Shown: piece by piece, positions 16,812-26,798 of the stretch
How the letters are laid out: each line of letters begins with the position of its first letter
Numbering within the stretch: position 1 is the stretch's first letter
DNA from: an uncultured bacterium
GTDB taxonomy: Bacteria > Bacillota > Clostridia > Lachnospirales > Lachnospiraceae
NCBI GenBank assembly: GCA_905215405.1
Contig: CAJMQE010000006.1
Span: 17,373-81,372 of the forward strand
DNA length: 64,000 nt
Direction of reading: 5' to 3'
Notes under the pieces: generated by a model
Databases searched by the model: none
What the model saw: the letters and a program-made list of their open reading frames with translations, nothing else
Told to the model about the DNA's origin: nothing
Program-made: the position numbers and the translations under genes

Positions 16812-19205
16812 TCAAACTTCAATCTCATCCATCAGATACATTCTTGACTTATAATCAGCAAACACCCTGACATTTTCATTCAGACCCGTTCCGACATAAT
16901 TCTGGCAGGTGTTGAACCCTGCTTTCATCAGAACACTTCCACGTAACAGATACTCTTCCTTTTCTATCTCCATTTTTACGAACTTTGCAATAACCTTATG
17001 GGTCATGGAATCCTTTTTTACATGAAATGGAGCAACCGTATTGATCAAATTTCCAAACTCCATTACATTCATCTTTTCTTCAACATTACAAATTTTATAG
17101 AGCTTGCTTTTTGACAATCCATGTGGCGTACAATTGCCATACATTACATTTGGTATCTGCTGTCCCTGCAGATCAAAATATATCGCCTGACTCTTATCCA
17201 AAGAAACGATATTCCAGCGATAACCACCTTTTGTATAATCTGAGTCCTGCCCATTAGCAATTCGATAATACGTACCGAACTGGAATGTATTCCTGTACTT
17301 CTTATAAATTGCAATCTGTTTTCTAATTTCTTCAAACTCTTCTTTCTTACATTCTGCAAGATTACATTCATATCCAAGTATACCTGCTGCTGCCACACCA
17401 AATCTTGTAGATAGCGGTGTCATCCGAAGCGTCTGATGGTTTGGACAATCTGATATATGCGCACCAATCACTGAAAGTGGATACCCATAACTATATCCCG
17501 TCTGAATTGCCGCCCTACAATAAGCATCTGTATTATCACTTGCCCATATTTGCGGCATATAACAAAGGATTCCAAGATCGAACCGGTTACCACCTGATGC
17601 ACAACCTTCAAATAAGATATTCGGAAATTCTTCTGTTAACACTTTCATAACACGATAAAGCCCAAGCATATAGCGATGCATTGCTTCTCCCTGTCTTTCA
17701 GGACTAAGTGCTCCTGCATAACAATCGGTAAATGTTCGGTTCATATCCCATTTCACATACGTAATCTCTGTACTGGAAAAGACGTTTCGCATCGCATCAA
17801 TTACATAATCCTGTACTTGTGTACGTGTTAGATCCAAAATCATCTGATTTCTACCTAAACTCTGCTGCCTTCCGGGAATCTGCATTGCCCAGTCAGGATG
17901 CGCTCGATATAATTCACTATTTTCATTTACCATCTCCGGTTCCACCCAAAGACCAAACGCAAGCCCAAGCTCTTTTAACTTCTGGCAGAGTCCATCCAAT
18001 CCATTGCGCAACTTCTTAGTATTGACCGTCCAATCACCTAATGATCTTGTATCGTCATTACGTTCCCCGAACCATCCATCATCCATAACAAATAATTCCA
18101 CGCCAGCTTTTTTTGCCGCTTTAGCCATATTAAGAAGCTTTCCTTCATCAAAGTTAAAGTAAGCTGCTTCCCAGCTATTTAGTAGGATCGGACGTTCTTT
18201 CTTCTTATAAGTACCACGTACGATATGCTCTCTGACAAAAGTATGCATTTGATGGCTCATTTGCATATAGCCATTTGAAGCATAAGTCATAACTGCCTCT
18301 GGAGATTCAAATGATTCTTGTGGTCTGATCAAATAGGAAAACTGATCTGGCTGAATTCCACTAACAATGCGCAATTTCCCATATAAGTTAACTTCCACTG
18401 CTGTATAGTGATTACCACTATATATCAGATTAAATCCATAACATTCCCCCTGATAATCGGTTGTTTCCTTTCTTCCCAGCATCGTAAACGGATTGGAACG
18501 GCTGCCGCTGACACCATATCTTGATTCACTCACTATTTTACCCTGATGACAAGCCTGACAAAATGGATTCATTTCCCTTGCCCATGCCCCATTAAAATGA
18601 GTAAATACCCAGTCATTATCACGCAAGTCAAGTTGCATGCTCATGACTTTTTCAATTCGTATATCCTGTTTTGATTGATTTATTACCTTTACGCTTCTGG
18701 TAATCACATCGCAATCCTCAAATATGCTATAGACCAGATGCAGATAAACATCATGGATCTTTTCCTTTAGGACTATGAAAAGCTGCTGAGCCACTCCATT
18801 TTCATCATACGAGGATGGCAAAGTATGAAGCGGTTTCTTCTCACTCACTTCTGCACTTACAAATGAAAAATCACTGGTTCGACTTCCATCTGCATAAATC
18901 AGTTCGATAAATGGTTCGCGATAATCTCCTTTTCCTGTAGAGGACATTTCCAGGCGAAGATTTTCCAATGTCAGATTCGGATAATCTTTGTCGTAAGCAA
19001 TTGTGTTACCAGGCAGATACTCATATTTTTCACTCAAAGCCTTCCTGATCTGTGCACGCCCAGTTTCGTCATTCAGATCCAGATCGAGGTCATCAATTTT
19101 TTCACCATAATACAGATGCTCCAGCAATCCGGCTTCCTGTACATGAAATAAATACTGCGTATGTTTTGTTTCTAACAGGAATACTTTATCGTAACATTTA
19201 ATCAT
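16812..19205 (-). CDS. Alpha-galactosidase, glycoside hydrolase family 36
   Basis: Encodes 797 residues, typical for GH36. It removes terminal alpha-galactose from raffinose, stachyose or melibiose. No signal peptide is seen, so it acts in the cytosol on imported sugars. The N-terminal beta-sandwich is followed by the TIM barrel with nucleophile D487 in VKWDMNR and acid/base D543 in SGGNRFD; LFVMDDGWFG is also typical. The frame is open 17 codons further, but the ATG at 19203-19205 follows GGAGAG and overlaps the transporter stop by eight bases, so it is chosen. It is the last gene of the galactoside operon. Confidence 0.95.
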   Translation of the reverse strand: MIKCYDKVFLLETKHTQYLFHVQEAGLLEHLYYGEKIDDLDLDLNDETGRAQIRKALSEKYEYLPGNTIAYDKDYPNLTLENLRLEMSSTGKGDYREPFIELIYADGSRTSDFSFVSAEVSEKKPLHTLPSSYDENGVAQQLFIVLKEKIHDVYLHLVYSIFEDCDVITRSVKVINQSKQDIRIEKVMSMQLDLRDNDWVFTHFNGAWAREMNPFCQACHQGKIVSESRYGVSGSRSNPFTMLGRKETTDYQGECYGFNLIYSGNHYTAVEVNLYGKLRIVSGIQPDQFSYLIRPQESFESPEAVMTYASNGYMQMSHQMHTFVREHIVRGTYKKKERPILLNSWEAAYFNFDEGKLLNMAKAAKKAGVELFVMDDGWFGERNDDTRSLGDWTVNTKKLRNGLDGLCQKLKELGLAFGLWVEPEMVNENSELYRAHPDWAMQIPGRQQSLGRNQMILDLTRTQVQDYVIDAMRNVFSSTEITYVKWDMNRTFTDCYAGALSPERQGEAMHRYMLGLYRVMKVLTEEFPNILFEGCASGGNRFDLGILCYMPQIWASDNTDAYCRAAIQTGYSYGYPLSVIGAHISDCPNHQTLRMTPLSTRFGVAAAGILGYECNLAECKKEEFEEIRKQIAIYKKYRNTFQFGTYYRIANGQDSDYTKGGYRWNIVSLDKSQAIYFDLQGQQIPNVMYGNCTPHGLSKSKLYKICNVEEKMNVMEFGNLINTVAPFHVKKDSMTHKVIAKFVKMEIEKEEYLLRGSVLMKAGFNTCQNYVGTGLNENVRVFADYKSRMYLMDEIEV

Positions 19206-20550
19206 TCTTTCTTCTCTCCTCCAGGTCCCCTTTAATTTCCGACAGCTTTTTTTCATCCAATTTATATTTCTTTATAAAAAATACTATTGAAATGACCAAT
19301 CCCGCCATAGGAACGATGATCATCAAAATCCTTAATCCAAGCAGTGTCTGGGCTGTCTGGCCAGCTGCATCCTTGTTGAGTCGAATCAGATCAAGACCAA
19401 CTCCTGCAATGAGTACTGATATTGCTGAAGCCAATTTAACAACAAATGTCTGCAGAGAAAATATGACGCTTTCATTTCGCTGATGATTCTTCCATTCACC
19501 ATAATCAACGGTATCTGCGAGAAAAATCGTAGTAAGTACTGTTGCCATTCCAAATCCAAAGAAAATGATAATTGCAGCTATGCATAACAGAATCATATTT
19601 GTTATGTTAAATGTACCAAGCAGAAACAGATAAAAATATCCTGCCAGTGTCGTTATAATTGCTCCGACCAATATCTTCTTGCATTCATATTTCTTTCTTA
19701 GAAGCGGAAGACTCATCATAGCCAGAATCTGTACAGCACCTCCCACTGTTCCAAAGATCCCGTAGAAAGAAGGTTTACCAATATCATATTTAAAGAAATA
19801 GATAGCCAGCTGTTGTGTCAGATACAAAGATGCATTGAACATAATGATCGATACAACAATGACAAGCGCCTGATCATTTCTAAAAAGTGATGTGAACATC
19901 TGTTTTATGGTTACAGCTTTCTTGGATTCTACCACTTTTTCCTTTACATTCAGGACTGTTACAGTTACTGCTAAAATAAAGAAAATAGCGACCATCAGTG
20001 TAAAAAGACGAAAGCCAGCCCTTTCATTATTATTACCAAGTATCGGCACAACAACCATGACAAGTGCTGTTGGCACAGCAAATCCTAAGCCTGCACAGCT
20101 TCTTGCAATTACTGAAATATTTTCGCGGTCCTTTCCAGTCTCTGTGATTGCAGGAATCATTGACCAGTATGGAATATCCATAATCGTATACGTAACGCCC
20201 CAGAGTATATACGCAACCGATGTATAGACAAGCAGAGGTGTCCCCGTTAGGCTCTCCGGAACTGCAAACATCGCATAGAGTACGATTCCGTTCAAAACAG
20301 TTCCTATCATTAGCCATGGGCGAAATTTTCCAAAACGGGAATTTGTCTTCTCAACGACGACTCCCATCATCGGATCATTTGCTGCGTCAAATATTCTTGC
20401 GACCATAAATAAAACACCGATGAAAGTCGCACTGATGCCAAGTACCGTATTATAATAATACATCAAAAAGCCCGATACCAATGAATACACCATATCTTTA
20501 CCAACTGCACCAACTCCATAGGAAATTTTTTCCCGACTACTAAGCTTCAT
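19198..20550 (-). CDS. GPH-family sugar:cation symporter (MelB-like)
   Basis: Encodes 450 residues with about twelve membrane helices. The glycoside-pentoside-hexuronide signatures are visible: YGVGAVGKDMVYSLVSGF at the start, FDAANDPMMG in helix 2 and the loop FGKFRPW. Such carriers import galactosides with Na+ or H+. Placement directly before alpha-galactosidase (8-base overlap) and after other glycosidase genes supports galactoside uptake, with raffinose-family sugars or melibiose as likely substrates by inference. GGGGG precedes the start. Confidence 0.92.
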   Translation of the reverse strand: MKLSSREKISYGVGAVGKDMVYSLVSGFLMYYYNTVLGISATFIGVLFMVARIFDAANDPMMGVVVEKTNSRFGKFRPWLMIGTVLNGIVLYAMFAVPESLTGTPLLVYTSVAYILWGVTYTIMDIPYWSMIPAITETGKDRENISVIARSCAGLGFAVPTALVMVVVPILGNNNERAGFRLFTLMVAIFFILAVTVTVLNVKEKVVESKKAVTIKQMFTSLFRNDQALVIVVSIIMFNASLYLTQQLAIYFFKYDIGKPSFYGIFGTVGGAVQILAMMSLPLLRKKYECKKILVGAIITTLAGYFYLFLLGTFNITNMILLCIAAIIIFFGFGMATVLTTIFLADTVDYGEWKNHQRNESVIFSLQTFVVKLASAISVLIAGVGLDLIRLNKDAAGQTAQTLLGLRILMIIVPMAGLVISIVFFIKKYKLDEKKLSEIKGDLEERRKND

Positions 20551-20559
20551 ATCTGCCCC

Positions 20560-22026
20560 CTATCTGTCAGCCATAGCTAACTCAACAACTTTGTAAGCTC
20601 CGTTATAAATTCCATTTTTCTTATTTTCACATATATTTTCACACATATGTCTTAAAACGTCCTTATCTTCCATTAAAAGACGGATCATGCTGAGTGTGTG
20701 AGGAACATCTTCACATTCTGGTGTTCCATCCCCAATTTCTGCTGAATGAATCGCTCCCCACTTTTCATGTCCACCAACTCGCTTGATGAATAGCTTGGGA
20801 ACTGGGTAAAAAGCAAGTTCACTTGGTTTTGTGATCAGGAAATCCGTTGCCCGCATAAGAAGGTTTGTTGCATAAACCGCCTCAAATATATCGCTATGAC
20901 AGAATCCATGAATTCCAGTAACATCTCCATCAAGTGCATTTGCTGCAAATGTTTTCGTTTCTTCCCAATTATCAAAATGCTCTGTCGCAATCGTCTTTAA
21001 CTCTGGGATTTCCTTACATAATTCATCCCATACATTTCTGTAATCTCCCACATTGACAAACAACGTAGCCTTCTGTTTTCTGACCGCTGGCAACAAATAT
21101 TTGATGATTGCAGAAAATATTTCTTTCTGTGCTCCAGCTCCACCAATGGTAAGTAGAAATCTCATTGGCTTTCCCTGTTCTGCTCTCTGAATTCTCTTTT
21201 CGCAATCAGACTCAATGCCCGCAACCAGTTCATGATCAATATAATGCCCCGTGTATGCAATATCTTTCGCCTGCATTGGGTGTAATACTTTCTTTTTATT
21301 CATCCCATTGAGCATGCGATAGCCGTAATAAGAGGAATGTGTCTGAATCGTATGAATACTTCCTTGTGCTAAGTGCAGTGCCATTGGCCAGTTATCCGGT
21401 ATCGCATTCACGACCCGTTTCATGCCTGCGTGAACCGCTGCCTGTGCTGGCCACACATGTGTTGCAACAACTGGAATCTCCTTTGGCACTTTTTTGAATA
21501 CGCTCGTCATTAATTCGGCGTTTTTCTGATCGCTCGCATTGTAGGATATTTTACGAAATCCTTCGTAATTCATAGGTTCCCAAACAAAATGGTTGAATAG
21601 TCGGCTTTTTCCTGAAATTCTTGACCCAAGGGAATACAACCGATTCTGTGCTGCAATTACCTTTCCACCAGTCGTCTCCTGATAAGAATTCAGATCCATC
21701 CAATAAGGGGTATATCCCATTGCGTGTGCAGCGGATGCAATCGCAATTGAAATTCTATAATGTCCAAATCCCATTCTAATATTTCCAACGATCAGGCCCT
21801 TCTCACGATCAATCTCTATCCCCTTCTTTTGTCCAATACAAATATTTTCAATTCCAAGATCATCTCCAAGGACCTGATTCTTTTCAAGAAAAAGTGGATA
21901 TTCTTTCTTACTGTCATCTCCAAACTTTTTCGTATATCTCTTTTTTGACTTTTCCGCTTTTCGAACGGTTTTTCTACTCATTTTGTTGCCGAATATCACT
22001 TCGGATTTCGAATTATTTTTTTGCAT
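20560..22026 (-). CDS. GT-B-like protein (MGDG synthase/MurG-like fold) of unknown function
   Basis: Encodes 488 residues. After a basic N-terminal tail (about 1-45), VGNIRMGFGHYRIS (residues 81-93) resembles the glycine-rich start of monogalactosyldiacylglycerol synthases and MurG. The C-terminal half has FLLTIGGAGAQKE and LITKPSELAFYPVPKL, resembling the nucleotide-sugar half of GT28 enzymes. Donor, acceptor and even activity are unknown. No membrane helix or signal peptide is seen. The ATG at 22024-22026 follows AAAGGAGG, so the upstream in-frame codons are not used. It lies inside the galactoside operon between the GH2 and transporter genes (9-base gap to the latter), which suggests a link to galactose use or its products. 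Confidence 0.6.
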   Translation of the reverse strand: MQKNNSKSEVIFGNKMSRKTVRKAEKSKKRYTKKFGDDSKKEYPLFLEKNQVLGDDLGIENICIGQKKGIEIDREKGLIVGNIRMGFGHYRISIAIASAAHAMGYTPYWMDLNSYQETTGGKVIAAQNRLYSLGSRISGKSRLFNHFVWEPMNYEGFRKISYNASDQKNAELMTSVFKKVPKEIPVVATHVWPAQAAVHAGMKRVVNAIPDNWPMALHLAQGSIHTIQTHSSYYGYRMLNGMNKKKVLHPMQAKDIAYTGHYIDHELVAGIESDCEKRIQRAEQGKPMRFLLTIGGAGAQKEIFSAIIKYLLPAVRKQKATLFVNVGDYRNVWDELCKEIPELKTIATEHFDNWEETKTFAANALDGDVTGIHGFCHSDIFEAVYATNLLMRATDFLITKPSELAFYPVPKLFIKRVGGHEKWGAIHSAEIGDGTPECEDVPHTLSMIRLLMEDKDVLRHMCENICENKKNGIYNGAYKVVELAMADR

Positions 22027-22075
22027 AGGCTCCTCCTTTAATCGCATATGGATCTATGAACGATTCTTTTCTTTC

Positions 22076-24520
22076 TTATTTTTCTCTTCTGATCACGAAC
22101 TCTACTTTTTTCTCTATCATATCTCTGCCCTGTAACCTAACTGACAGCTCTGCCGTTCCTGCTTTTCCAGTGGTCTTTACGTAAGTACCTGCCATGCCTC
22201 CTTTGAGTGCAATGCAGGATGGACCGATGAGTTCGACCGGCCCCTGTGTCTGTAATGTAACAGCCTCCTGCAAAAATGGAACTACATTTCCATTCTGATC
22301 AACCGCATGAATACGAATACAGGCTACATCATAAGTTGCTGCGTCCACCAGTTCAGTTCGATCTGTCTCCACCTGTAGTTCTATATTTTCTACCGGTTCC
22401 TTCACGACACTGCAAACCATTTTCTGATCTATCCAGCCCTCAAATCGATAGCTATTGACCGTTCCACCCCAATTTCCAATATAGAGATTATACAATCTTG
22501 TATATTCCGCAAAACTCATCTGTTGAAAAAGGATCTGATATACCGCCTGCAATTTCAGCGAAATTGGAAGATGATTTAACCCGTATTTTCCTGCTGCACT
22601 TAAAAGTTTTTTCGTGATTGCTGATTTCTGATGGGAAAATCCCTGTTCCTCCACCAGCTGATCCCCTATTAAATCATCCAGTAATACCTTTGCAAACCCT
22701 GTTTTCTCATCCAAATCGCAGGCAATCACTTTCACGATCTTTTGATTGCGATAGATCCTGATCTGCTCACAGTTCGTAAATGCGTAAACATCTCCTCTCA
22801 GGCAGGCTGGCTGTTCTCCAATATCCATGTCCGACGTAATAAACAGAAATGGTTCTGCTCCATTTCCACGTGCCATATAGGGGATCGCAGCCATTTTCTG
22901 GTTTCGAAACATATCCAGTACACCATGATAACAAATACGGTCTCCACTGCCAAAGTCTTTATGCGTGTTATAATCCGCCATGCACCAGCCAAAGCTGCCT
23001 GCGATATCATCCTGCTTTGAAACATCTTCCAGGACTTTGTCATGTCTTAGCAAATGCTCCAGTCTATGATTTTCAGTATCATAGTTCTTTGTTGGAAACA
23101 TATGTCCATTATATTCGGATATTAAATACCCCTTCTGCATATTTGAGGTCACTTTATACTTTTCTTCTGCACCCTGATTCGTTCCATCATGGATAAAATC
23201 ATTGTACGTATAGACATCTTCGAGTAATTCACTATTTTTGATACATCTGACTCCGCCAGTCGCTCGAGAATCATCAAGACGGTGCGCTATTTCATTTGTT
23301 TTTGTATATAAATCATGATCATCCGCCGATTCATTGATCCTGACTCCCCACAAAATAACGGATGGATGATTTCTATACTGCGTGACCATCTCAGCCGTAT
23401 TCTGGCATGCTATCTTTTTCCATTCTTCATCACCGATATACTGCCAGCCCGGAATTTCTGTAAATACAAGTAACCCAAGTTCATCACATGCATCTATAAA
23501 ATGCTGTGACTGTGGATAATGTGATGTTCTGACTGCATTTACCTTTAATTCTTTCTTTAAGATCTTTGCATCCTGAATCTGAGGCCCTGCCGGCATTGCA
23601 TATCCTGCATACGGATAACTCTGATGTCGGTTCAGCCCACGAATCTTTATTTTCTCTCCATTCAGGAAAAAACCATCTTTTTTAAATTCAGCAGTTCGAA
23701 ATCCAAACCTGGTACAATACTCTTCTTTCTTTTGTCCTGCCAACTCAAATTGAATTCTGAGTTGATAAATTTCCGGATGATCCAGCGTCCAAAGAGCTAC
23801 ATCAGTAACGTAACATTTCCAGATAGCCTCCATTTTCTGATCTGGACTATCTTTCCCCGCCTTAACAACTTGTGTTCCAAGCTCCCTGACCGATCCAGTC
23901 TGCACATCTTCCAGAAAATAACATAGCTTTGCCTGCTGCTCCGATTGCATGCCATTGATTGAAGTGACTATCTGCAACATTTTCTTTTCTCCATGCACCA
24001 CAGGCGTTGTAACAAAACTGTCACTGATAAATGTTGGTTCATGAATTTCCAACCAGACCTCCCGATAGAGTCCTGCATAAGTCATATAATCAATTACATT
24101 TCCGAATGGCGGTATATTCAGATTCTCTCTGCTATCCAGCTTTACAACGATCCGATTCAGTGTGCCAAATTCAAGTAATCCAGTCAGTTCTATTGTAAAT
24201 GAAGTATACCCACATTGATGTTCTCCTGTTTTGACACCATTTACATAAATTTCAGCTTTGTGTGCAGCCCCACAAAATGTGATAAAGATCCTTTTATCCT
24301 TCCATTCTTCACCGATCCAGATATCTTTCGCATACCCCATGAGCATTTGGTACATTTCCTCACGAAAATATTGAAATGGCACTTCAATGCCACCATGGGG
24401 AAGCCTTACGCTCTCCTGTTCCTGCAGATCATATTCTTTCTTCAGCCATTGTGAATCAAATTTCCTTGTAAACTTCCAGTCATCATTCAAATTGATTCTT
24501 TTAGAACTATTCTGCGTCAT
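22076..24520 (-). CDS. Glycoside hydrolase family 2 protein (beta-galactosidase-like)
   Basis: Encodes 814 residues with the GH2 plan: N-terminal sugar-binding domain (INLNDDWKFTR, then AEIYVNGVKTGEHQCGYTSF), Ig-like domain, TIM barrel (about 290-600) and C-terminal Ig-like parts (VACIRIHAVDQNGNVVPF). Acid/base E397 lies in WGVRINES and the nucleophile candidate E469 in LISEYNGH. The stretch GGIEVPFQYFREEMYQ is unusual compared with LacZ. No signal peptide, so cytosolic. The ATG at 24518-24520 has AGGAGG seven bases before it; the ATG two codons earlier is too close. Substrate (beta-galactoside or other) is inferred from neighbours. Confidence 0.88.
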   Translation of the reverse strand: MTQNSSKRINLNDDWKFTRKFDSQWLKKEYDLQEQESVRLPHGGIEVPFQYFREEMYQMLMGYAKDIWIGEEWKDKRIFITFCGAAHKAEIYVNGVKTGEHQCGYTSFTIELTGLLEFGTLNRIVVKLDSRENLNIPPFGNVIDYMTYAGLYREVWLEIHEPTFISDSFVTTPVVHGEKKMLQIVTSINGMQSEQQAKLCYFLEDVQTGSVRELGTQVVKAGKDSPDQKMEAIWKCYVTDVALWTLDHPEIYQLRIQFELAGQKKEEYCTRFGFRTAEFKKDGFFLNGEKIKIRGLNRHQSYPYAGYAMPAGPQIQDAKILKKELKVNAVRTSHYPQSQHFIDACDELGLLVFTEIPGWQYIGDEEWKKIACQNTAEMVTQYRNHPSVILWGVRINESADDHDLYTKTNEIAHRLDDSRATGGVRCIKNSELLEDVYTYNDFIHDGTNQGAEEKYKVTSNMQKGYLISEYNGHMFPTKNYDTENHRLEHLLRHDKVLEDVSKQDDIAGSFGWCMADYNTHKDFGSGDRICYHGVLDMFRNQKMAAIPYMARGNGAEPFLFITSDMDIGEQPACLRGDVYAFTNCEQIRIYRNQKIVKVIACDLDEKTGFAKVLLDDLIGDQLVEEQGFSHQKSAITKKLLSAAGKYGLNHLPISLKLQAVYQILFQQMSFAEYTRLYNLYIGNWGGTVNSYRFEGWIDQKMVCSVVKEPVENIELQVETDRTELVDAATYDVACIRIHAVDQNGNVVPFLQEAVTLQTQGPVELIGPSCIALKGGMAGTYVKTTGKAGTAELSVRLQGRDMIEKKVEFVIRREK

Positions 24521-24531
24521 AGACATACCTC

Positions 24532-25098
24532 CTAAAGTACGATTCCTCCCATCATAATATCCAGCATCTGCTCCATTGCTGTTTCATATGAGATCTGACA
24601 CTCAATTAATGTTTTATTGCCTAAAAAGCCCATAATAGCGGATTCAAACATAGATTTAAAAATAGGTATGGAAATATTTCTGATCTTTTTCTGACGAATT
24701 CCTTCCTGAAGCAGTTGAATTGTATCCTCCCACTGGCTGTCAATTCTGGCTTCAATTCTTTTATAAATTCTAGGGTATCGTTCTTTCATTACATAGACCT
24801 GCCTGAAATCAATATTTTTATACTTCTCAGGCATTACGATCAGAATTCGTCTTAGCTTTTCGACAACATCAAGCGACGAATCTTCCATAATCATTTTTTC
24901 GCTTGCCTTAATGGCATTAAAGCCATATTCTACCGCCTCTAATAACATATTCTCTTTATCTGGAAAAAACGTATAAATCGTCTTTTTACTCATCTCAAGT
25001 TTCTTCGCTAGATCGTCCATGGTGAACTTCAGGCTCTTCTCGTTAAATTCTTCGATTACTGCTTCAATAATTCTAATTTTCTCTTTATCTTCAGTCAT
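24532..25098 (-). CDS. TetR/AcrR-family transcriptional regulator of the galactoside operon
   Basis: Encodes 188 residues. The N-terminal helix-turn-helix is clear (FTMDDLAKKLEMSKKTIYTFFPDKENML); the C-terminal ligand domain is not assignable. The ATG at 25096-25098 follows GGGGGGAG and is chosen over an ATG nine codons upstream. It is the first gene of the operon, 11 bases before the GH2 start, downstream of a promoter and an array of GTTTCC half-sites that probably bind it. TetR control of a sugar operon is less common than LacI or AraC control; a LacI regulator sits next to galK. Confidence 0.88.
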   Translation of the reverse strand: MTEDKEKIRIIEAVIEEFNEKSLKFTMDDLAKKLEMSKKTIYTFFPDKENMLLEAVEYGFNAIKASEKMIMEDSSLDVVEKLRRILIVMPEKYKNIDFRQVYVMKERYPRIYKRIEARIDSQWEDTIQLLQEGIRQKKIRNISIPIFKSMFESAIMGFLGNKTLIECQISYETAMEQMLDIMMGGIVL

Positions 25099-25130
25099 AA
25101 TTCTCCCCCCAAACAAACATTTCATCTCCT

Positions 25131-25171
25131 GTTTCCGAAACTAGGAAACCGTTTTTCGTTTTTTAGTTTCC
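25131..25171. promoter_or_regulatory. Candidate TetR operator array
   Basis: GTTTCC (25131-25136), GGAAAC (25144-25149) and GTTTCC (25166-25171) form three alternating half-sites; the first pair makes GTTTCCGAAACTAGGAAAC. GAAACTA/TAGTTTC also pair (25137-25143, 25164-25170). The array lies between the -10 element and the tetR start, where bound repressor would block transcription. Confidence 0.55.
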
Positions 25172-25182
25172 TTCTTTTTTTC

Positions 25183-25211
25183 ATCTTATCATGGCTAAAA
25201 CCTCACCGCAA
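25183..25211 (-). promoter_or_regulatory. Candidate promoter of the tetR-galactoside operon
   Basis: Minus-strand TTGCGG (25206-25211), 17 bases, TAAGAT (25183-25188). It starts just after the galT terminator, consistent with separate control of this operon. Confidence 0.5.
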
Positions 25212-25214
25212 GAT

Positions 25215-25259
25215 ACAAAAAAAACTTTGGCATTTCATATAAAATGTCAAAGCTTTTTT
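25215..25259 (-). terminator. Terminator of galT
   Basis: ACTTTGGCATTT (25224-25235) pairs with AAATGTCAAAGC (25242-25253), followed on the minus strand by a T run. It separates galT from the downstream tetR operon. Confidence 0.82.
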
Positions 25260-25283
25260 GTGCATTATTACAACTATATTTTA

Positions 25284-26798
25284 TTATTCCAGTGTTTTTT
25301 TAACGAATCTGTCAAAATACTTTCTTCCCTGTGGACTACACTTAAATACACCGGCATCCTCCAGGACATGTACAAAAACTTCTCCTATTTCTTTCTTCAG
25401 GATTTCATCTACATTCTCCTTCGTAAATGAATCGTATTTTCCAGCAAATGACTGAACCCATGCGACATGTTTCTGCAATTCATCGTAAGAAGCTATTTCT
25501 TCTCCATTCACAAGACATTTTGCAAGAAGACTCATTTCTGTAGTCAGACGTCTTGGCAGTATCGCCAGTCCCATGACCTCGATCAAACCGATATTCTCTT
25601 TCTTGATATTATGATATGCAGGACGTGGATGATACACCCCAAGTGGTCTTTCTTCTGTCGTAATATTATTTCGAAGAACAAGATCCAGTTCGAACTGATC
25701 TCCATTTTTTCTTGCAATCGGCGTAATTGTATTGTGCAGCGTTTCCTCTGTTTTCGCAAAAATAAACGCTTCCCTGTCACTATACGTTCTCCAACAAGCA
25801 AGAACATGTGCCGCATAGGCGACCAGTTTCTCTTTATTCTTGCTCTTTGCACGAATAACTGACATTGGCCAGTGTAGGATTCCTGCGGTTACTCCGTCAT
25901 ATCCTTTGACATCGATTTCCTTTTCTATCGATGCTTTCGCCATCGCAAATGTATAGTGTCCACCCTGAAAATGTTCATGACTGAGTATCGAACCACCAAC
26001 AATTGGCAGATCAGCATTAGATCCCACAAAGTAATGCGGAAACTGTTCTATAAACGATAATAGCTTCTCAAATGTATCACGATTGATCGACATCGGAATA
26101 TGTTTCTGGTTCAATACGATACAATGCTCATTATAGTATACATAAGGCGAGTACTGAAATCCCCAGTCCTCTTCGTTGATCTTAATCGGAATGATCCTGT
26201 GATTCTGTCTTGCTGGATGACTTACTGTACCCGCAAACCCCTCATTTTCCATGCAAAGCTGGCATTTTGGGTATCCACTTTGAGCAGCGAACCTGGCTTT
26301 TGCAATTGCGACTGGATCCTTTTCCGGCTTTGACAGATTGATTGTAATATCAATTGCACCATATGGACTATTCACACTCCACTTTTTATCCTTACTAATT
26401 CTATCTCTTCTGATATAATTGGAATCCATCGAAAACTTGTAATATTTTTCCGTTGCCCTGTCAGGACTGATTTTGTAATCTTCCCTAAATCTGCGAATTA
26501 CTTCAGATGGTCTTGGCAACAGTGCATCCATAATTCTGGTATCAAAAAGATCACGACTCGTTACCGTATTATCTTCCATCAACCCTTTTTCAAATGCGTA
26601 ATTTAATATATCTTTGAGAATTCCTTCTAGACAGTTCTCATCAATCTCCAGCTCCTCTTCTTTTCCTTTGCCCTCTTCAAATGTATCTAACTTCAGAATA
26701 TCCAGAATCCTGTTTGTCGCATACACGCTATCCTCTTTCATCAATATGCCTGTCTGTAACCCGTATTGAATCAGTTTATTGACTGCTTCCTGTATCAT
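25284..26798 (-). CDS. galT: UDP-glucose-hexose-1-phosphate uridylyltransferase (Firmicutes-type GalT)
   Basis: Encodes 504 residues, the length of the larger Firmicutes GalT class. It exchanges galactose 1-phosphate with UDP-glucose in the Leloir pathway. The catalytic segment is ILSHEHFQGGHY with H274 and H276, the counterpart of the HPH motif; PKCQLCMENEGFAG may hold a metal. The ATG at 26796-26798 follows AGGAGG; six in-frame codons upstream are excluded. It lies 193 bp downstream of galK in the same direction, with a short tandem repeat filling much of the gap. galE is not in the window. Confidence 0.95.
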   Translation of the reverse strand: MIQEAVNKLIQYGLQTGILMKEDSVYATNRILDILKLDTFEEGKGKEEELEIDENCLEGILKDILNYAFEKGLMEDNTVTSRDLFDTRIMDALLPRPSEVIRRFREDYKISPDRATEKYYKFSMDSNYIRRDRISKDKKWSVNSPYGAIDITINLSKPEKDPVAIAKARFAAQSGYPKCQLCMENEGFAGTVSHPARQNHRIIPIKINEEDWGFQYSPYVYYNEHCIVLNQKHIPMSINRDTFEKLLSFIEQFPHYFVGSNADLPIVGGSILSHEHFQGGHYTFAMAKASIEKEIDVKGYDGVTAGILHWPMSVIRAKSKNKEKLVAYAAHVLACWRTYSDREAFIFAKTEETLHNTITPIARKNGDQFELDLVLRNNITTEERPLGVYHPRPAYHNIKKENIGLIEVMGLAILPRRLTTEMSLLAKCLVNGEEIASYDELQKHVAWVQSFAGKYDSFTKENVDEILKKEIGEVFVHVLEDAGVFKCSPQGRKYFDRFVKKTLE

